Shown: one piece after another, positions 47,015-56,830 of the stretch
How the letters are laid out: the number at the start of each line of letters is the position of its first letter
How positions within the stretch are numbered: the first letter of the stretch is position 1
Origin: Clonostachys chloroleuca
Lineage: Eukaryota > Ascomycota > Sordariomycetes > Hypocreales > Bionectriaceae
NCBI GenBank assembly: GCA_037952775.1
Contig: JBANAY010000004.1
Location: 7,192,001 to 7,256,000, forward strand
Length of the DNA: 64,000 nucleotides
Direction: 5' to 3'
The notes under the pieces: model-generated
What the model saw: the letters and a program-made list of their open reading frames with translations, nothing else
The model's database searches: none
What the model was told of the DNA's origin: nothing
Translations under genes and position numbers: made by a program

Positions 47015-48445
47015 ATGATAGACAACGAGGGTGATACATCTGCGCGGGGAGGGTTGTCAAGCTTCCCCCGCGAGATTCTCTCTATGATCTGCGAAAACCT
47101 CTGCTCCCATTGTACCTCGAATACTCGGGATTCAAAAGAGTTGGACTGGGGAAACGTGCCGAAGGCGTTATTGGCACTCAGCCAGACATGCAGAGTCCTG
47201 CGCGAGATCGCACAACCCATTACCTACCATGTGTTGGCCTATGTTCCCTACTATGACCATTTCCCCAAGTTCATCCGCACCTTGGACGAGCGCCCAGATC
47301 TGGCAGCACAGATAAGGTGGCTTCGTCAGCACACTTACGAGTGTGGCGGCTGGAATTACGACAAGGCCGAGGAGATCGAGCTGGTAAAAGGAGTCGCCAA
47401 GCGGCTAGGAATGCAGCGTGAGAACGATGAGGACTTTGAATCTGCGGACGAGGAGGACACATCCCTGGGCAAGTTTTGCATTGAGCTGCTGATTGCCTTG
47501 GCGCCCAATCTCGAAGCACTGCAAGTCTACGTGGAAAACGACGGCAATTATGAAGGGACTAAATACTACTACACCGCTGAGAGGCGAAGGCAAGTAGGCC
47601 TCAAAGCAGCATCGCTCCACCGTCTGAAGAGGCTGGAGTTTTTGACAGACGATGACTGGGGCGTGAGTGCCAACGTGCCAGGCGTCCCGGTTTTGTTAAG
47701 TCTCGCGCCCAATTTAGAACACCTTTCTCTGTATAGGTGCAAGGGATTAAGTCATGAGTGGGATGAGGAAGACGAAGAAACAGGAACTATCTTCAGGGAC
47801 GGAGCAGGCAGTTCACTTCGAGTCGTCGAGTTCAAGGGTAGTGCTCTGGAAGGCGATGGCGACACCGACTCGCTCATCAGCGATATTGTCTCACATGCGC
47901 CACATCTGGAGCGCTTCTCCTATCAGTCACAAGCGGCATATTTGGGCGAGCATATCGACGTACACTTTTCTGCTCGTGATTTCCTCGGGTGTCTTCGACC
48001 CACCAAGAACTCGCTCAAGTTTCTCAATATCGACCTGACAGAACACTCCCTCCATAGCAGAAGCGGCGAGACTGTTGTGCCGCAAGTGCTCCAGGGTTTC
48101 ACTGCATTGGAGACGGTCAAGCTGGACGACACGTCTTTTTGCCGGCATCGCGGCAACCCGGAAGTACCATCAACTTGTCTCACAGATACTCTGCCTGCCA
48201 ACTTGAAAACTCTCGTCCTCCGGCTTTATGAAGGTGCCCATGCTTGGGCTGACCTAGAGAGACTGGCCGTTGAATCTGGAAAGTTTCCGAAACTTCGGCG
48301 TGTCCAAATAGAGAACATTCTTCGCATGCACAGTGATGTAGCTGAGAACGTGTTTCCACGACAAGCCGACGAGCATTGCAGCGTGCTATACGAGTCTTTC
48401 GCGGAGAAGTCTATTGACTTTGCTTGGTCAATAACTATAGAATAG
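47015..48445 (+). CDS. F-box/LRR-like protein
   Basis: This is a single-exon frame of 476 residues. The N-terminal F-box reads GLSSFPREILSMICENL, then LLALSQTCRVLREIAQPITY. The remainder contains imperfect leucine-rich segments (APNLEALQVYV, LHRLKRLEFL, LAPNLEHLSLYRCKGL, LPANLKTLVLRLYEG) and an acidic insert (WDEEDEETG). F-box proteins dock substrates to the SCF ubiquitin ligase through Skp1, so this is probably a substrate receptor. Fungal genomes carry many such fast-evolving copies, and no target can be named. The gene runs towards HET gene 2 with about 110 bp between the stop codons. Confidence 0.8.
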   Translation: MIDNEGDTSARGGLSSFPREILSMICENLCSHCTSNTRDSKELDWGNVPKALLALSQTCRVLREIAQPITYHVLAYVPYYDHFPKFIRTLDERPDLAAQIRWLRQHTYECGGWNYDKAEEIELVKGVAKRLGMQRENDEDFESADEEDTSLGKFCIELLIALAPNLEALQVYVENDGNYEGTKYYYTAERRRQVGLKAASLHRLKRLEFLTDDDWGVSANVPGVPVLLSLAPNLEHLSLYRCKGLSHEWDEEDEETGTIFRDGAGSSLRVVEFKGSALEGDGDTDSLISDIVSHAPHLERFSYQSQAAYLGEHIDVHFSARDFLGCLRPTKNSLKFLNIDLTEHSLHSRSGETVVPQVLQGFTALETVKLDDTSFCRHRGNPEVPSTCLTDTLPANLKTLVLRLYEGAHAWADLERLAVESGKFPKLRRVQIENILRMHSDVAENVFPRQADEHCSVLYESFAEKSIDFAWSITIE

Positions 48446-48558
48446 TGTCGACAGAAGAAGTTGATCCAATTTTTGTTTTTTTTATATGGTGATGGGCAAG
48501 ATTGGTTCCGATTAAGGCTTTTCTTTACTAAATTATCCTTCGTACTTTGACCCATATA

Positions 48559-50808
48559 TCAACGAATGACTACAGAATTTCTCCCCTTCTTATTTGCAAC
48601 ATGTTCATCTATGCAGACGCCGACAATCTTGTACTTGCCCATTGGGTGGCCCCGATAGATCAACAAGTTTCCGGAACCTCCAGTCTCGACGTACCCGTAG
48701 TCTCTCCCAACGTCACCAATTCCGTGTGAGAACTCGTCTCTGACAAGAGCTCTACCATAAGGAAACTGTTTATTGCCAAATGGTGCCGTCTTGTCCCGCT
48801 TTGTGCTTCTGCAGGTCGAAGCGTAACTCTTGTAGGCACCCACGTCTCCTCCAAATGCAACAACATTGAAGGCCTTGCCCACATCGCCCACCTGGATCAG
48901 GCCCATACCGTCTCGTAGAACGATTCGGTTGTCGGAATCCAGTGCTGCCGATGTATCTCCAAGGAAGCTACCGTGCACTGCGGTGAGCGCCTCGATCATC
49001 AAAACAAACGGGCCAGTGATTGTACAACCGCAATTGATTGTTACCTCACACAACAGATTAGCGGTAGCCTTGTTATAAAGCCGGGATCCGCAGTCAAAAA
49101 TGTCGACAAAGTTGTAGTTCATCGACCAGTTATGGGCTCTGACGCCCTCCGGATGGGGGTTTTCCCACGTTGTGCCACTGACACACCTGTCCGCCCAAAG
49201 CGTTGGTTTGGCACTGGGGTCGGTCCAGTTCCAATCAGGCTGCAACTTCCGGAGGAGATTCCTCCGATATTTCACAACATCGTTGACTGGGTCTAATATG
49301 CTTCCCAGGAGAGTGGCACACTGCACTAGCATTCTGCCCGTTTCATCCTTGATAACGTCTCTGCACTGGTCCATGGTGGGTATACGCTCGCTTCCGAACG
49401 TGCTGGTCTTGACTTTCTTTCCGCAGTTGCAGCCTTTGAAGACGAACCGGAAACTACCATCTCCCTCGAGCATTTTAATCTTCATGTAGGGACGAGGAGT
49501 GCCAATGAGACCAGTCACCGCTGTAGATTTCGCCAGGCCATTGGCCTTCGCACGCCCCAGATTTACCACGCCGGAGAAACAGTCTGTTGTTAACGGCTGA
49601 CCAGAGTCTGCCACCACGGGAATCCAATCCCACGACTCTCTCTCCCCACTGCTGATAGAGAGTCTTGTCCACGCACAGTCGGTTTTCAGGGATAACTGCT
49701 GGAAGAAGGCGAAGGATATCTCGTCAAGGGTTCTGTTCTTGTTCATTTTCTGCCCAATTTCCTCCGCCGTGAAGAGTCCGCTGAAGACCCCTAGAAGCCC
49801 CTTGAAGACGTCGGCCTTTTCGTCGGGGTTGCATTCTCTCGGCGTAATGGATATTGCTGAGAAGATGTTACTGATTCCCTTGTGGTTATCTTCCCACCAG
49901 TTCGGTCCTCCCGCGATGATATCAGTCCTGGCAGAGCTGATACCCTTCACTTGCGTCTGTAGGCCTCCGAGAAGGATCTTGTGCTCTTCGATAACCCTCA
50001 GGACAGCATTGACCGCGTTTGGTTTTAGGACCCGGGGTATTTCAATCCACGCCTGCAGCTTGTACGCCTTGTCGGTGCAGGCTGTGGCCAGGTCCATCCA
50101 GGTATCGAGCTCGCCGATCTCGCGAACAATCTCAGTGTTGACCCCCCACATCAGGATCTCCTTTCCAAGAAGCATTTCCTGGAACGTCCAGACTCTAGAG
50201 AAATAGAGGTTATGGAAGAGTGTGATGACGTGGTAGATGCTCGTAGCGTAGCAATTGAGAATTCCGAGTTCAATCCCAGCAGATCGGACGGTTCCCTTGT
50301 CAACAGGAAACATCCATTTCCCGTGCTCCCAGTCGTTGAGGATGCTCGTCAGATTCTCACCCAACCTGGCCTCCTTTGCGAGCGCCGCGCCTCCCATATA
50401 GGACAGGATATGGTCGACAAAACGAAGGTCTTCCACAATCTGCTGGGGATACCAGACCTCGTCCATGTGCACCAAAATATGGCATTGCAGAGCACTCTTG
50501 TAGTACCGATACATTTTGGCAATCTCGATCATCTTCTCCTCCTCGTCATCTTGATTGATACACACGCAGTCTACCCATAGGTATCTCAACCCCGCAGTCT
50601 GCATCAATCTCTTGATGTCATTGAGCCTCTCTGGGGATATCTTCACCGTCCAGTTCAGGCCCGCGATCCCCGGGTCATACTGCGGGACTTTGGTTCCCCA
50701 GGTGTAGGAGACAATGTGGAATTCGTGGACCCCATGGGCGGGCGGATCGATGATGGAGAACTTGCCATCGACATATGCGAGGAGCCTTTTAGGCAGAACA
50801 AACGACAT
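48559..50808 (-). CDS. HET-domain protein 2
   Basis: This is an uninterrupted frame of 749 residues. The HET domain lies in the first 230 residues: EFHIVSYTWGTK, LRYLWVDCVCINQDDEEEK with EIAKMYRYYKSALQCHI, and YFSRVWTFQEMLLGKEILMWG. The C-terminal half is Cys-containing and unassigned (CNCGKK, INCGCTITGP). It differs in architecture from the other two HET genes in the window: it starts almost at the domain and has no intron. Such proteins mediate cell death in incompatibility or immune-like responses. The frame is intact, so this copy is likely functional. Confidence 0.88.
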   Translation of the reverse strand: MSFVLPKRLLAYVDGKFSIIDPPAHGVHEFHIVSYTWGTKVPQYDPGIAGLNWTVKISPERLNDIKRLMQTAGLRYLWVDCVCINQDDEEEKMIEIAKMYRYYKSALQCHILVHMDEVWYPQQIVEDLRFVDHILSYMGGAALAKEARLGENLTSILNDWEHGKWMFPVDKGTVRSAGIELGILNCYATSIYHVITLFHNLYFSRVWTFQEMLLGKEILMWGVNTEIVREIGELDTWMDLATACTDKAYKLQAWIEIPRVLKPNAVNAVLRVIEEHKILLGGLQTQVKGISSARTDIIAGGPNWWEDNHKGISNIFSAISITPRECNPDEKADVFKGLLGVFSGLFTAEEIGQKMNKNRTLDEISFAFFQQLSLKTDCAWTRLSISSGERESWDWIPVVADSGQPLTTDCFSGVVNLGRAKANGLAKSTAVTGLIGTPRPYMKIKMLEGDGSFRFVFKGCNCGKKVKTSTFGSERIPTMDQCRDVIKDETGRMLVQCATLLGSILDPVNDVVKYRRNLLRKLQPDWNWTDPSAKPTLWADRCVSGTTWENPHPEGVRAHNWSMNYNFVDIFDCGSRLYNKATANLLCEVTINCGCTITGPFVLMIEALTAVHGSFLGDTSAALDSDNRIVLRDGMGLIQVGDVGKAFNVVAFGGDVGAYKSYASTCRSTKRDKTAPFGNKQFPYGRALVRDEFSHGIGDVGRDYGYVETGGSGNLLIYRGHPMGKYKIVGVCIDEHVANKKGRNSVVIR

Positions 50809-52052
50809 CTTGCAGTGTGAATTTTGGTGCCCACCAATGTAGAAGGTTGGACATGGACAGAGGAATTAAAAGTGAGTGCAAGACGGCCCGCTGGCAACAA
50901 GAGAGAGTGAAAGCAAGAATCGATTTGGAGAAGCGGAGGTGCGCTAGACGATCAGCACAGGATTTTCTTTTTATTCTCATAAAGCGGCTGGGAGCGAAAC
51001 TACCTGCTCAGCTGGCGGTTCTAGACCTACGTAGCCAGATGGACTATTCGACCTAGCTGATTGGATTGACGGCCATTCAACAGCCACGCCCACAACGGCG
51101 GTAATTTTCCCTTGTCGGACAATGTGATAAGTAGAAAGCCAAGCCTTGAGATTAACTGAATCCTTCTTCTCTGCGGGTAACCAATGAGCGATGCCTGTCA
51201 TGTGGGCATGAAGCTTCTTCCGCGAATTGTATATGCAACTTCTTTCAGCTCTCCTCAGCTCGTAGGGTGCGGCCTCACGGACGACGCCTCTTGCAGGGGC
51301 CTTCAGAGCTAGATATGCGTGCTGCAGACTAGACGATTGGCTCTTTGGGCCAGGGTTGTTCAGCCGTACGGTAGTGCTGCCTCAGTGCAACCCTACTCGA
51401 AAACAGGAGGCCCGTTCAGAGCAGCATTCTATGTGGTGTGACTATCTCGTTCTTCGTTTTCTTTTCCCAATAATCTCATAATCTTAGGATAGGTACTTGA
51501 CTGGAGGCATCTTAGCATAGGAGGTTTCTAACGGGCGATGCAGCTGACTCTCGCTGAGCACAACATCCTCGCAGAAGACGATGCTAAATGAGATCGTCGA
51601 ACGGGGCCGCCCACTCATCATCTGCCCAAACAGCGTTCGCGGTAACCGCCGTAGCACTGACACCATGCAGCTAGGGTTTGAGAAGCAACGGCCCTGTAAT
51701 TATCGTCCCGTGATGGAGATACTGGGGGTGTTGACGCCGGAGTTGATATGTCACTGCGTTCAGGGCACCTGAAGAGATAAAGATCTCTCTACTTGCGCCA
51801 ATATTTACACCGCCTCAAGCTTTGGCGATGATCGACGTGTGTATTATTGTGCCAAGAAATACACGCATTCTCCTCATGCCACAGATATACATAAACGCGT
51901 CTGCCTTAGCGCATGCAGGCGCCAGATGACCCAGCGTCACCCCTGAAAAATCAGATACTTTGTCAAGCGCCTCCTCACATCGCTAAACGCAATGATGAAG
52001 TGCACCAAAAATAACCCTTAACAGAAGAGCAATCCAGCAAAAGCTAAAAGAA
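50809..52052. other. Intergenic
   Basis: This is the promoter side of HET gene 2. Short open frames show no motif. Confidence 0.45.
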
Positions 52053-52124
52053 AGGTCACGGTGGGGATCGAACCCACAATCTTCTGATTCGTAGTCAACT
52101 GCCTTGCCATTGGGCCACGCGACC
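52053..52124 (-). tRNA. tRNA-Arg (ACG)
   Basis: The acceptor stem GGTCGCG (52124-52118) pairs with CGTGACC (52060-52054), with one G-T pair. The D arm has GGCCCAATGGCAAGGC. The anticodon loop CTACGAA has anticodon ACG. The T arm GGGTTCGATCCC follows. There is no intron. Confidence 0.92.
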
Positions 52125-52661
52125 GATGATGATGGACTGCGGCGAGCGAAATTCGTCACATCAACTCTCTAGGGTAGCTGGTGGTAGCCGTCAACACAGG
52201 TTGGATTGAATTTTTTTTTTTTGCCGTATGCAAAAGGTATATCCGAAGATCAGGCCACACGTGACTTGTTGCACATTTTTTTTTTTTTTTAAAAAAAAAT
52301 TTAATTTCGGTCCATGATAATACCTAACCATTCATCTTTTTCAAACCTTCCTTACACATAAACCTGCCTAGGGATAGACAACACAAGTTTGCCACATGCC
52401 AATTCAATTACCATATGAGGTACCGCACAGAGGGGAAACTCTAGCCACTGTGCAATACCTAGTGTGGCAATTGAATTGGCTTGTAGCAAATTTGTGTTGC
52501 TTATGTCTAAGGTACCTAATGTTGGGATCAATACTGGATCGTTATCTGCATGCTGAGTAAAGGAATGATGATTATTTAAACAGTTAGCCTACTTAATATA
52601 GTCTAAGCTGGATGCATTTATTCAAAGTACTTGGCAAGTCCGTCACGCTTTATGATGGCCA
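52125..52661. other. Repeat-bearing gap between tRNA-Arg and the PEBP gene
   Basis: It holds a T12 run (52211-52222), a T15-A9 block (52276-52299) and the foldback repeat listed separately. Confidence 0.6.
52328..52512. repeat. Foldback (inverted-repeat) element, MITE-like
   Basis: Arms at 52379-52430 and 52448-52499 are inverted copies of each other: 43 of 52 positions match, with 17 nt between. Seven of the nine differences are transitions. The surrounding 185 bp is flanked by direct copies of TACCTAA (52321-52327 and 52513-52519), which may be a target-site duplication. There is no coding capacity, so it could be a small non-autonomous DNA transposon. The element ends are tentative. Confidence 0.6.
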
Positions 52662-53244
52662 TCACTCTGCTGGTTTAGTCGTGAACCAGTGGGCAGCTTC
52701 AATCTCAAATCCGCCGGCCTTGATAAACCCATCCAAATCAAAGTTGACACGCGCAAAGAGGTCCTCATACGGCCCCCCGAATCCGTCAGGAGCTGAGAAC
52801 TTATCACGGGTATCTTTGAGGAGGAGAGTGACGTATCGATGCGGAGCTGAGCCTGCGGGGGGTCGGGGGGCCACGTACGGGGCTATAGCCTCGGTGGTTG
52901 TGTCGTTGGCGGCCAGGCTGGAGACGCCTGATCGGATGGCGGTTAGCCAGTGTAGCAACGGAGCGTATTTGCGGTCCTCGTCGGCCAGAGGAGGGTCAAG
53001 ATCCAGCATGACAACAACATGAGCCGAGGTGCTGGAAATGTTGGAGAAATCGAGGCCTGGGGAAGCAACTGGCTCTTGGAAAGGTTAGCTTCAAGTTGCC
53101 AGATCCTTTCGAAACCAGAATGGAGAGGCAAACCGCGTAGTGTCTGGATAGGCACATGACTACCAGGAGCCACTGTGGTATTGGCAACAGTGACCGTCAA
53201 AGCCTGGTCGGTAGAGTACTTGTAGCCTGGGGGGTCTGAGACAT
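52662..53244 (-). CDS. PEBP-family protein, start frame disrupted in a G/C homopolymer
   Basis: There are two exons, 53134-53244 and 52662-53074, with an intron at 53075-53133 (GTTTGC donor, GCTAAC branch, CCAAG acceptor). The joined protein has the phosphatidylethanolamine-binding-protein core: VTVANTTVAPGS, HVVVMLDLDPPLADEDRK, PLLHWLTAI, APYVAPRPPAGSAPHRYV. These are typical of fungal PEBPs, small ligand-binding or protease-inhibiting proteins. The only well placed ATG (53244, context ACCATGT, downstream of a TATA box at 53388-53395) is not in the PEBP frame: one base appears to be missing from a run of six C (coding strand; 53229-53234). Either the allele is frameshifted or the run length is an assembly error. 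A GTG at 53269 is in frame but an unlikely start. Confidence 0.7.
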
Positions 53245-53387
53245 GGTGGGTTTGAAGCTTTGGGGACACTGCTGAATTTCTCTGCTAAACTTCTTGTACC
53301 GAGAGGCTGGGAGAAGATATGGCCTAATTGAACTTTGATGTTGTGTTTGCTGTTGTTCGTACAGGATGAGGTAGGTCTATTGATGCT

Positions 53388-53395
53388 CTTTTATA
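53388..53395 (-). promoter_or_regulatory. TATA box of the PEBP gene
   Basis: TATAAAAG on the minus strand lies about 145 bp upstream of the ATG at 53244. Confidence 0.45.
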
Positions 53396-54676
53396 CTACT
53401 CGAATGTCGGGGTTATCGCGGATCCGAAAGGTAAGCCCGTGGGAAGAGATGCATGTCATTAGCATACAAGAGTTCAACAGGAATCTTCCCATTCTGTTCT
53501 CCATTGTTCAGATGCATAATTCCATGTCTTTCGGAGGTATTGGGTGCTAGCGAAACATGCCATCTTGGGGATAGCCTCAGATCCGGAGATAATGCCCGCC
53601 CGCGAAACATGCCTAAATGGGAATCGTACGCTTACACCCCAAATCATACAAGCATTTATATCCGGATACGCATCTCATACTCATGGTAACACTCCAGTGC
53701 AACTTAAGAATGGCGATGTCGCTGAGACATAGGGACATCATGCAGCTATTGCGCGGTTCTTTTTTCATTGTGTTGAGGTGTCGGGTCTGGCATCTTCTAT
53801 TGTTGTTTTTAACTTTACACTCGTTGACTTTTACTATCTATCTCTCTCAATGCAGCGGCTGTTGACAACAGTGAGCGACACGTATGAACTGAATCGCAAT
53901 CGGAGAAGTACTCAAAGCTCTAGGAAAATCTGCGATGGCTAGTTGAGTCCATTCTTGCGCTGACTTGTATGCACAAGTTTTGAGAACAACGACCTAGCCG
54001 ATTTGGTCAGAACCGCTCGCAGCCATGGATCGGGATCCCGCAACCATCCCATCCTGAATTACAGAAGACCGTCTATTGCCGCAAGTTCGGCAAGATCAGC
54101 AGTAGGAGGCTCACGGTGGCCCTGGCTCATCAAGGGGTCTATGTCTTCCTCCAAAGGCTTTCCTTCTTCCTTACGAGGAACAAAGCTGGCAAGGTTCGGT
54201 ATGGGGCCGGTAGATTGATGCCACCGGCGTTCAGCGTCTGAGTTTGCTGCCGGCTAAAGCCTTGTAGCGACAATAGTCAGAGACTTTGCATTTGCTCCAG
54301 TCGCGGAGATGGCAGACCTTTCCATACGCTCGCTGGTTTAGTTGCCTTGACCAAGCACTCAGCTCCGTACAATATTATATGGTGAAGGTTGCCCTCGAAG
54401 AAAGCTGGAAACAATTGAATTTGAGGGTTTTCTAGCTGGATATTGCGTCTTATTGTGGCATAGCACATACAGGGGTCAGCAAGACTCCATCTTGTTCCCC
54501 GCTAAGGCAGGCCATAATCACGAGGCTGAGATTGCAACCCTGTCAGCACACCGTCACCAAACATCACCTGTCTTCCTTCGTATAGCGCCTCGGTTAAACT
54601 CATCATCAGCCCTTGATGAGACATTCTCTGCCCTATTGTATCGACCGATGCATGGCGCGGGGCTGGGACTGCCAAC
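53396..54676. other. Divergent intergenic region
   Basis: It lies between the PEBP gene and HET gene 3. Several open frames of 60 to 82 codons occur on both strands without motifs. Confidence 0.4.
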
Positions 54677-56673
54677 ATGAGGCTCATCCATGCCAGATCA
54701 CTGAAGCTCCGCGAATTTAACAGGTCCATCCCACCGTACGCTATTCTATCGCATACCTGGGGCACCCAAGAAGTCACCTTCCAGGAGTTCAGGAGCAGGT
54801 CCACCCGAAAACGAAATAGGGACAGCCGGGGCTTGGCAAAGATCCTCGCCACCTGTCGGCAAGCACGGCGCCAGGGTTTTGAGTACGTCTGGGTAGACTC
54901 GTGCTGCATTGATAAGAGAAGCAGTACGGAGTTGAGCGAAGCTATTAACTCTATGTTTAAATGGTATCAGAATGCGCATGTCTGTTATGCTTACCTGGAG
55001 GATGTGTCAGTTGGAGAGTCCGGACCTTCTGGCTGGACGTCTGGTGGGCCACCTGTTGTTTCGACGACCACAGGAACCATTGGATTGGGTAGCAGTCGAT
55101 GGTTCACCCGGGGTTGGACGTTGCAAGAACTCATCGCCCCAAAGAAGGTAGAGTTCTATGATACGGAGTGGAACTACATTGGGGAGAAGCACGAGATGGC
55201 CTCGGAGATCCGAGACATTACAGGGATTGACACATTTGTTATCAAAGGAAGTCTCTTGAGCAAGTGTGTGTTGCGAAGAAGATGAGCTGGGCTGCCCACA
55301 GAGAAACAAGACGGAAAGAAGATATTGCTTATTGCCTGTTCGGCATCTTTGGCGTGAATATGCCGCTTGTATACGGGGAAGGCTCCAAGGCATTCTTACG
55401 CTTGCAGGAAGAAATTCTGCGCAGATCTGATGACCAGACTATATTCGCGTGGCGTTCGATGGGGTCACAAAAGCCTAGAGAGGTTCGGGGACTCTTTGCA
55501 AATTCTCCTCGTGAGTTTAGTAACTTCTATGACGGTCTCCCGAGCGAATCAAACATGAGTGGTGAGCCGATCATCCCATCTACCAACGATCATCTAGTGA
55601 GGGTATGGGATTTCCAAACACCGCAACAACCCATTGCAATGACAAATCGAGGAGTTCGAATCACGGGTCGAATACAGGATCTAAGGGCGCATTTAGAACC
55701 TCATAACACCGGTATTTACTCCCAGACGTCTGGCACATTTATCCCTGCCTGCTAACATGCCTACGCAACAGTTATTCTGATTCTCAATTGCTGTTTTGGT
55801 GGAGACCCACGAAGAGCTGCGGGTATATATCTCCAGCGTCAAGACAATGACCGATACGCACGAATCCGCCCACGTGAAATTGCAGTTTTGGAACGAGAGG
55901 GCCGGCATGTCAGAGAGGTCACTCTGTACGGACTTACTCGTACAGCTGAAATCCGTGGGCACCACTATGATCAGCCATGGACATCATCCTACCAGATTCG
56001 AATGGAGCTTATGGATAGCCAAATTTTCAAAGCTGAGGATGTGGAAACAACAAAAAAGCGTTATCAAGATTCGTTCTACATGGATAAAGCAGCAATCAAG
56101 CCTCGAACGTTGTTCGGAACATATAAGCTTCAGGGGTTCTTAATGACCGATTCAAGCGGCCTACTACGGTTCTTTTGTTTCGATCCTACAGCTCGCCGTT
56201 TGAATCTGGTGTTGAAAACATACACTGACTATCGAATTGTTCTTGTTTATCGAGATTTCAATGGCCCTAGCCTTGTACTGGTTGTGTTGGGTCAAAGAAA
56301 CAACCAGCATTGGATGGACGCAGTATGCTTGACTGAAGATGACGTAAAGGAGGACAGCTCAAGTCTTCTCAATGCTATGGCCACACCTGCATCACACAGC
56401 TCAAAGGTCAAGCAACTCCTCATTGATGATGTGCATGGACAACTTCGGTTTTGTTTCGGCTTGAAGACCGTCGAAGTAGAAGGCATTACGATGTCAGAAC
56501 TGCAAATCAAAGGACCATGGCCAGCGTCATTTTTGAAATATACCCTGCATTATTACCGTCATCCCTTGATCGGATTGGGGATCTGGGGCGTTACTGTCCT
56601 TGGGCTCTGGTATGTCGGCATAATAGGATTTGGAGATGCTCCACCTGACGGAGCTGTGATACATCACCACTAA
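54677..56673 (+). pseudogene. HET-domain protein 3, frameshifted
   Basis: The reading starts at ATG 54677 with the HET domain at the very N-terminus: YAILSHTWGTQEVTFQEF, FEYVWVDSCCIDKRSS, WFTRGWTLQELIAPKKVEFY. This is the compact HET subclass. At about 55262-55268, in a GTGTGTG stretch, the frame breaks: the domain continues one frame over with VAKKMSWAAHRET, EDIAYCLFGIFGVNMPLVYG and EGSKAFLRLQEEI. No intron of normal size bridges the gap. Further on, an apparent stop in this frame is removed by a good intron at 55712-55771 (GTATTT donor, GCTAAC branch, AACAG). The last exon, 55772-56673, ends with a membrane-helix-like segment (LIGLGIWGVTVLGLWYVGII). If the break is real the product stops after about 202 residues, inside the region between HET and the conserved MSWA block. 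Confidence 0.72.
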
Positions 56674-56830
56674 AGCAGTGAACGAGTCCGAATACAAGTT
56701 TGGAGGGGGAAGATGTTTCATTTGCTACCCACGTGTGCACTAATTTTCTCTCAAAGGGAGACTAACGTAATAAAAAGCAAAGATTTATATAATATAATCT
56801 GAAATAACATGCAAAATGTCAATTTTTTCC

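Noticed and set aside
55712..55771. In-frame TAA near 55752 as another lesion in HET gene 3
   Set aside because: It lies inside a good intron (GTATTT donor, GCTAAC branch, AACAG acceptor) whose removal keeps the frame.
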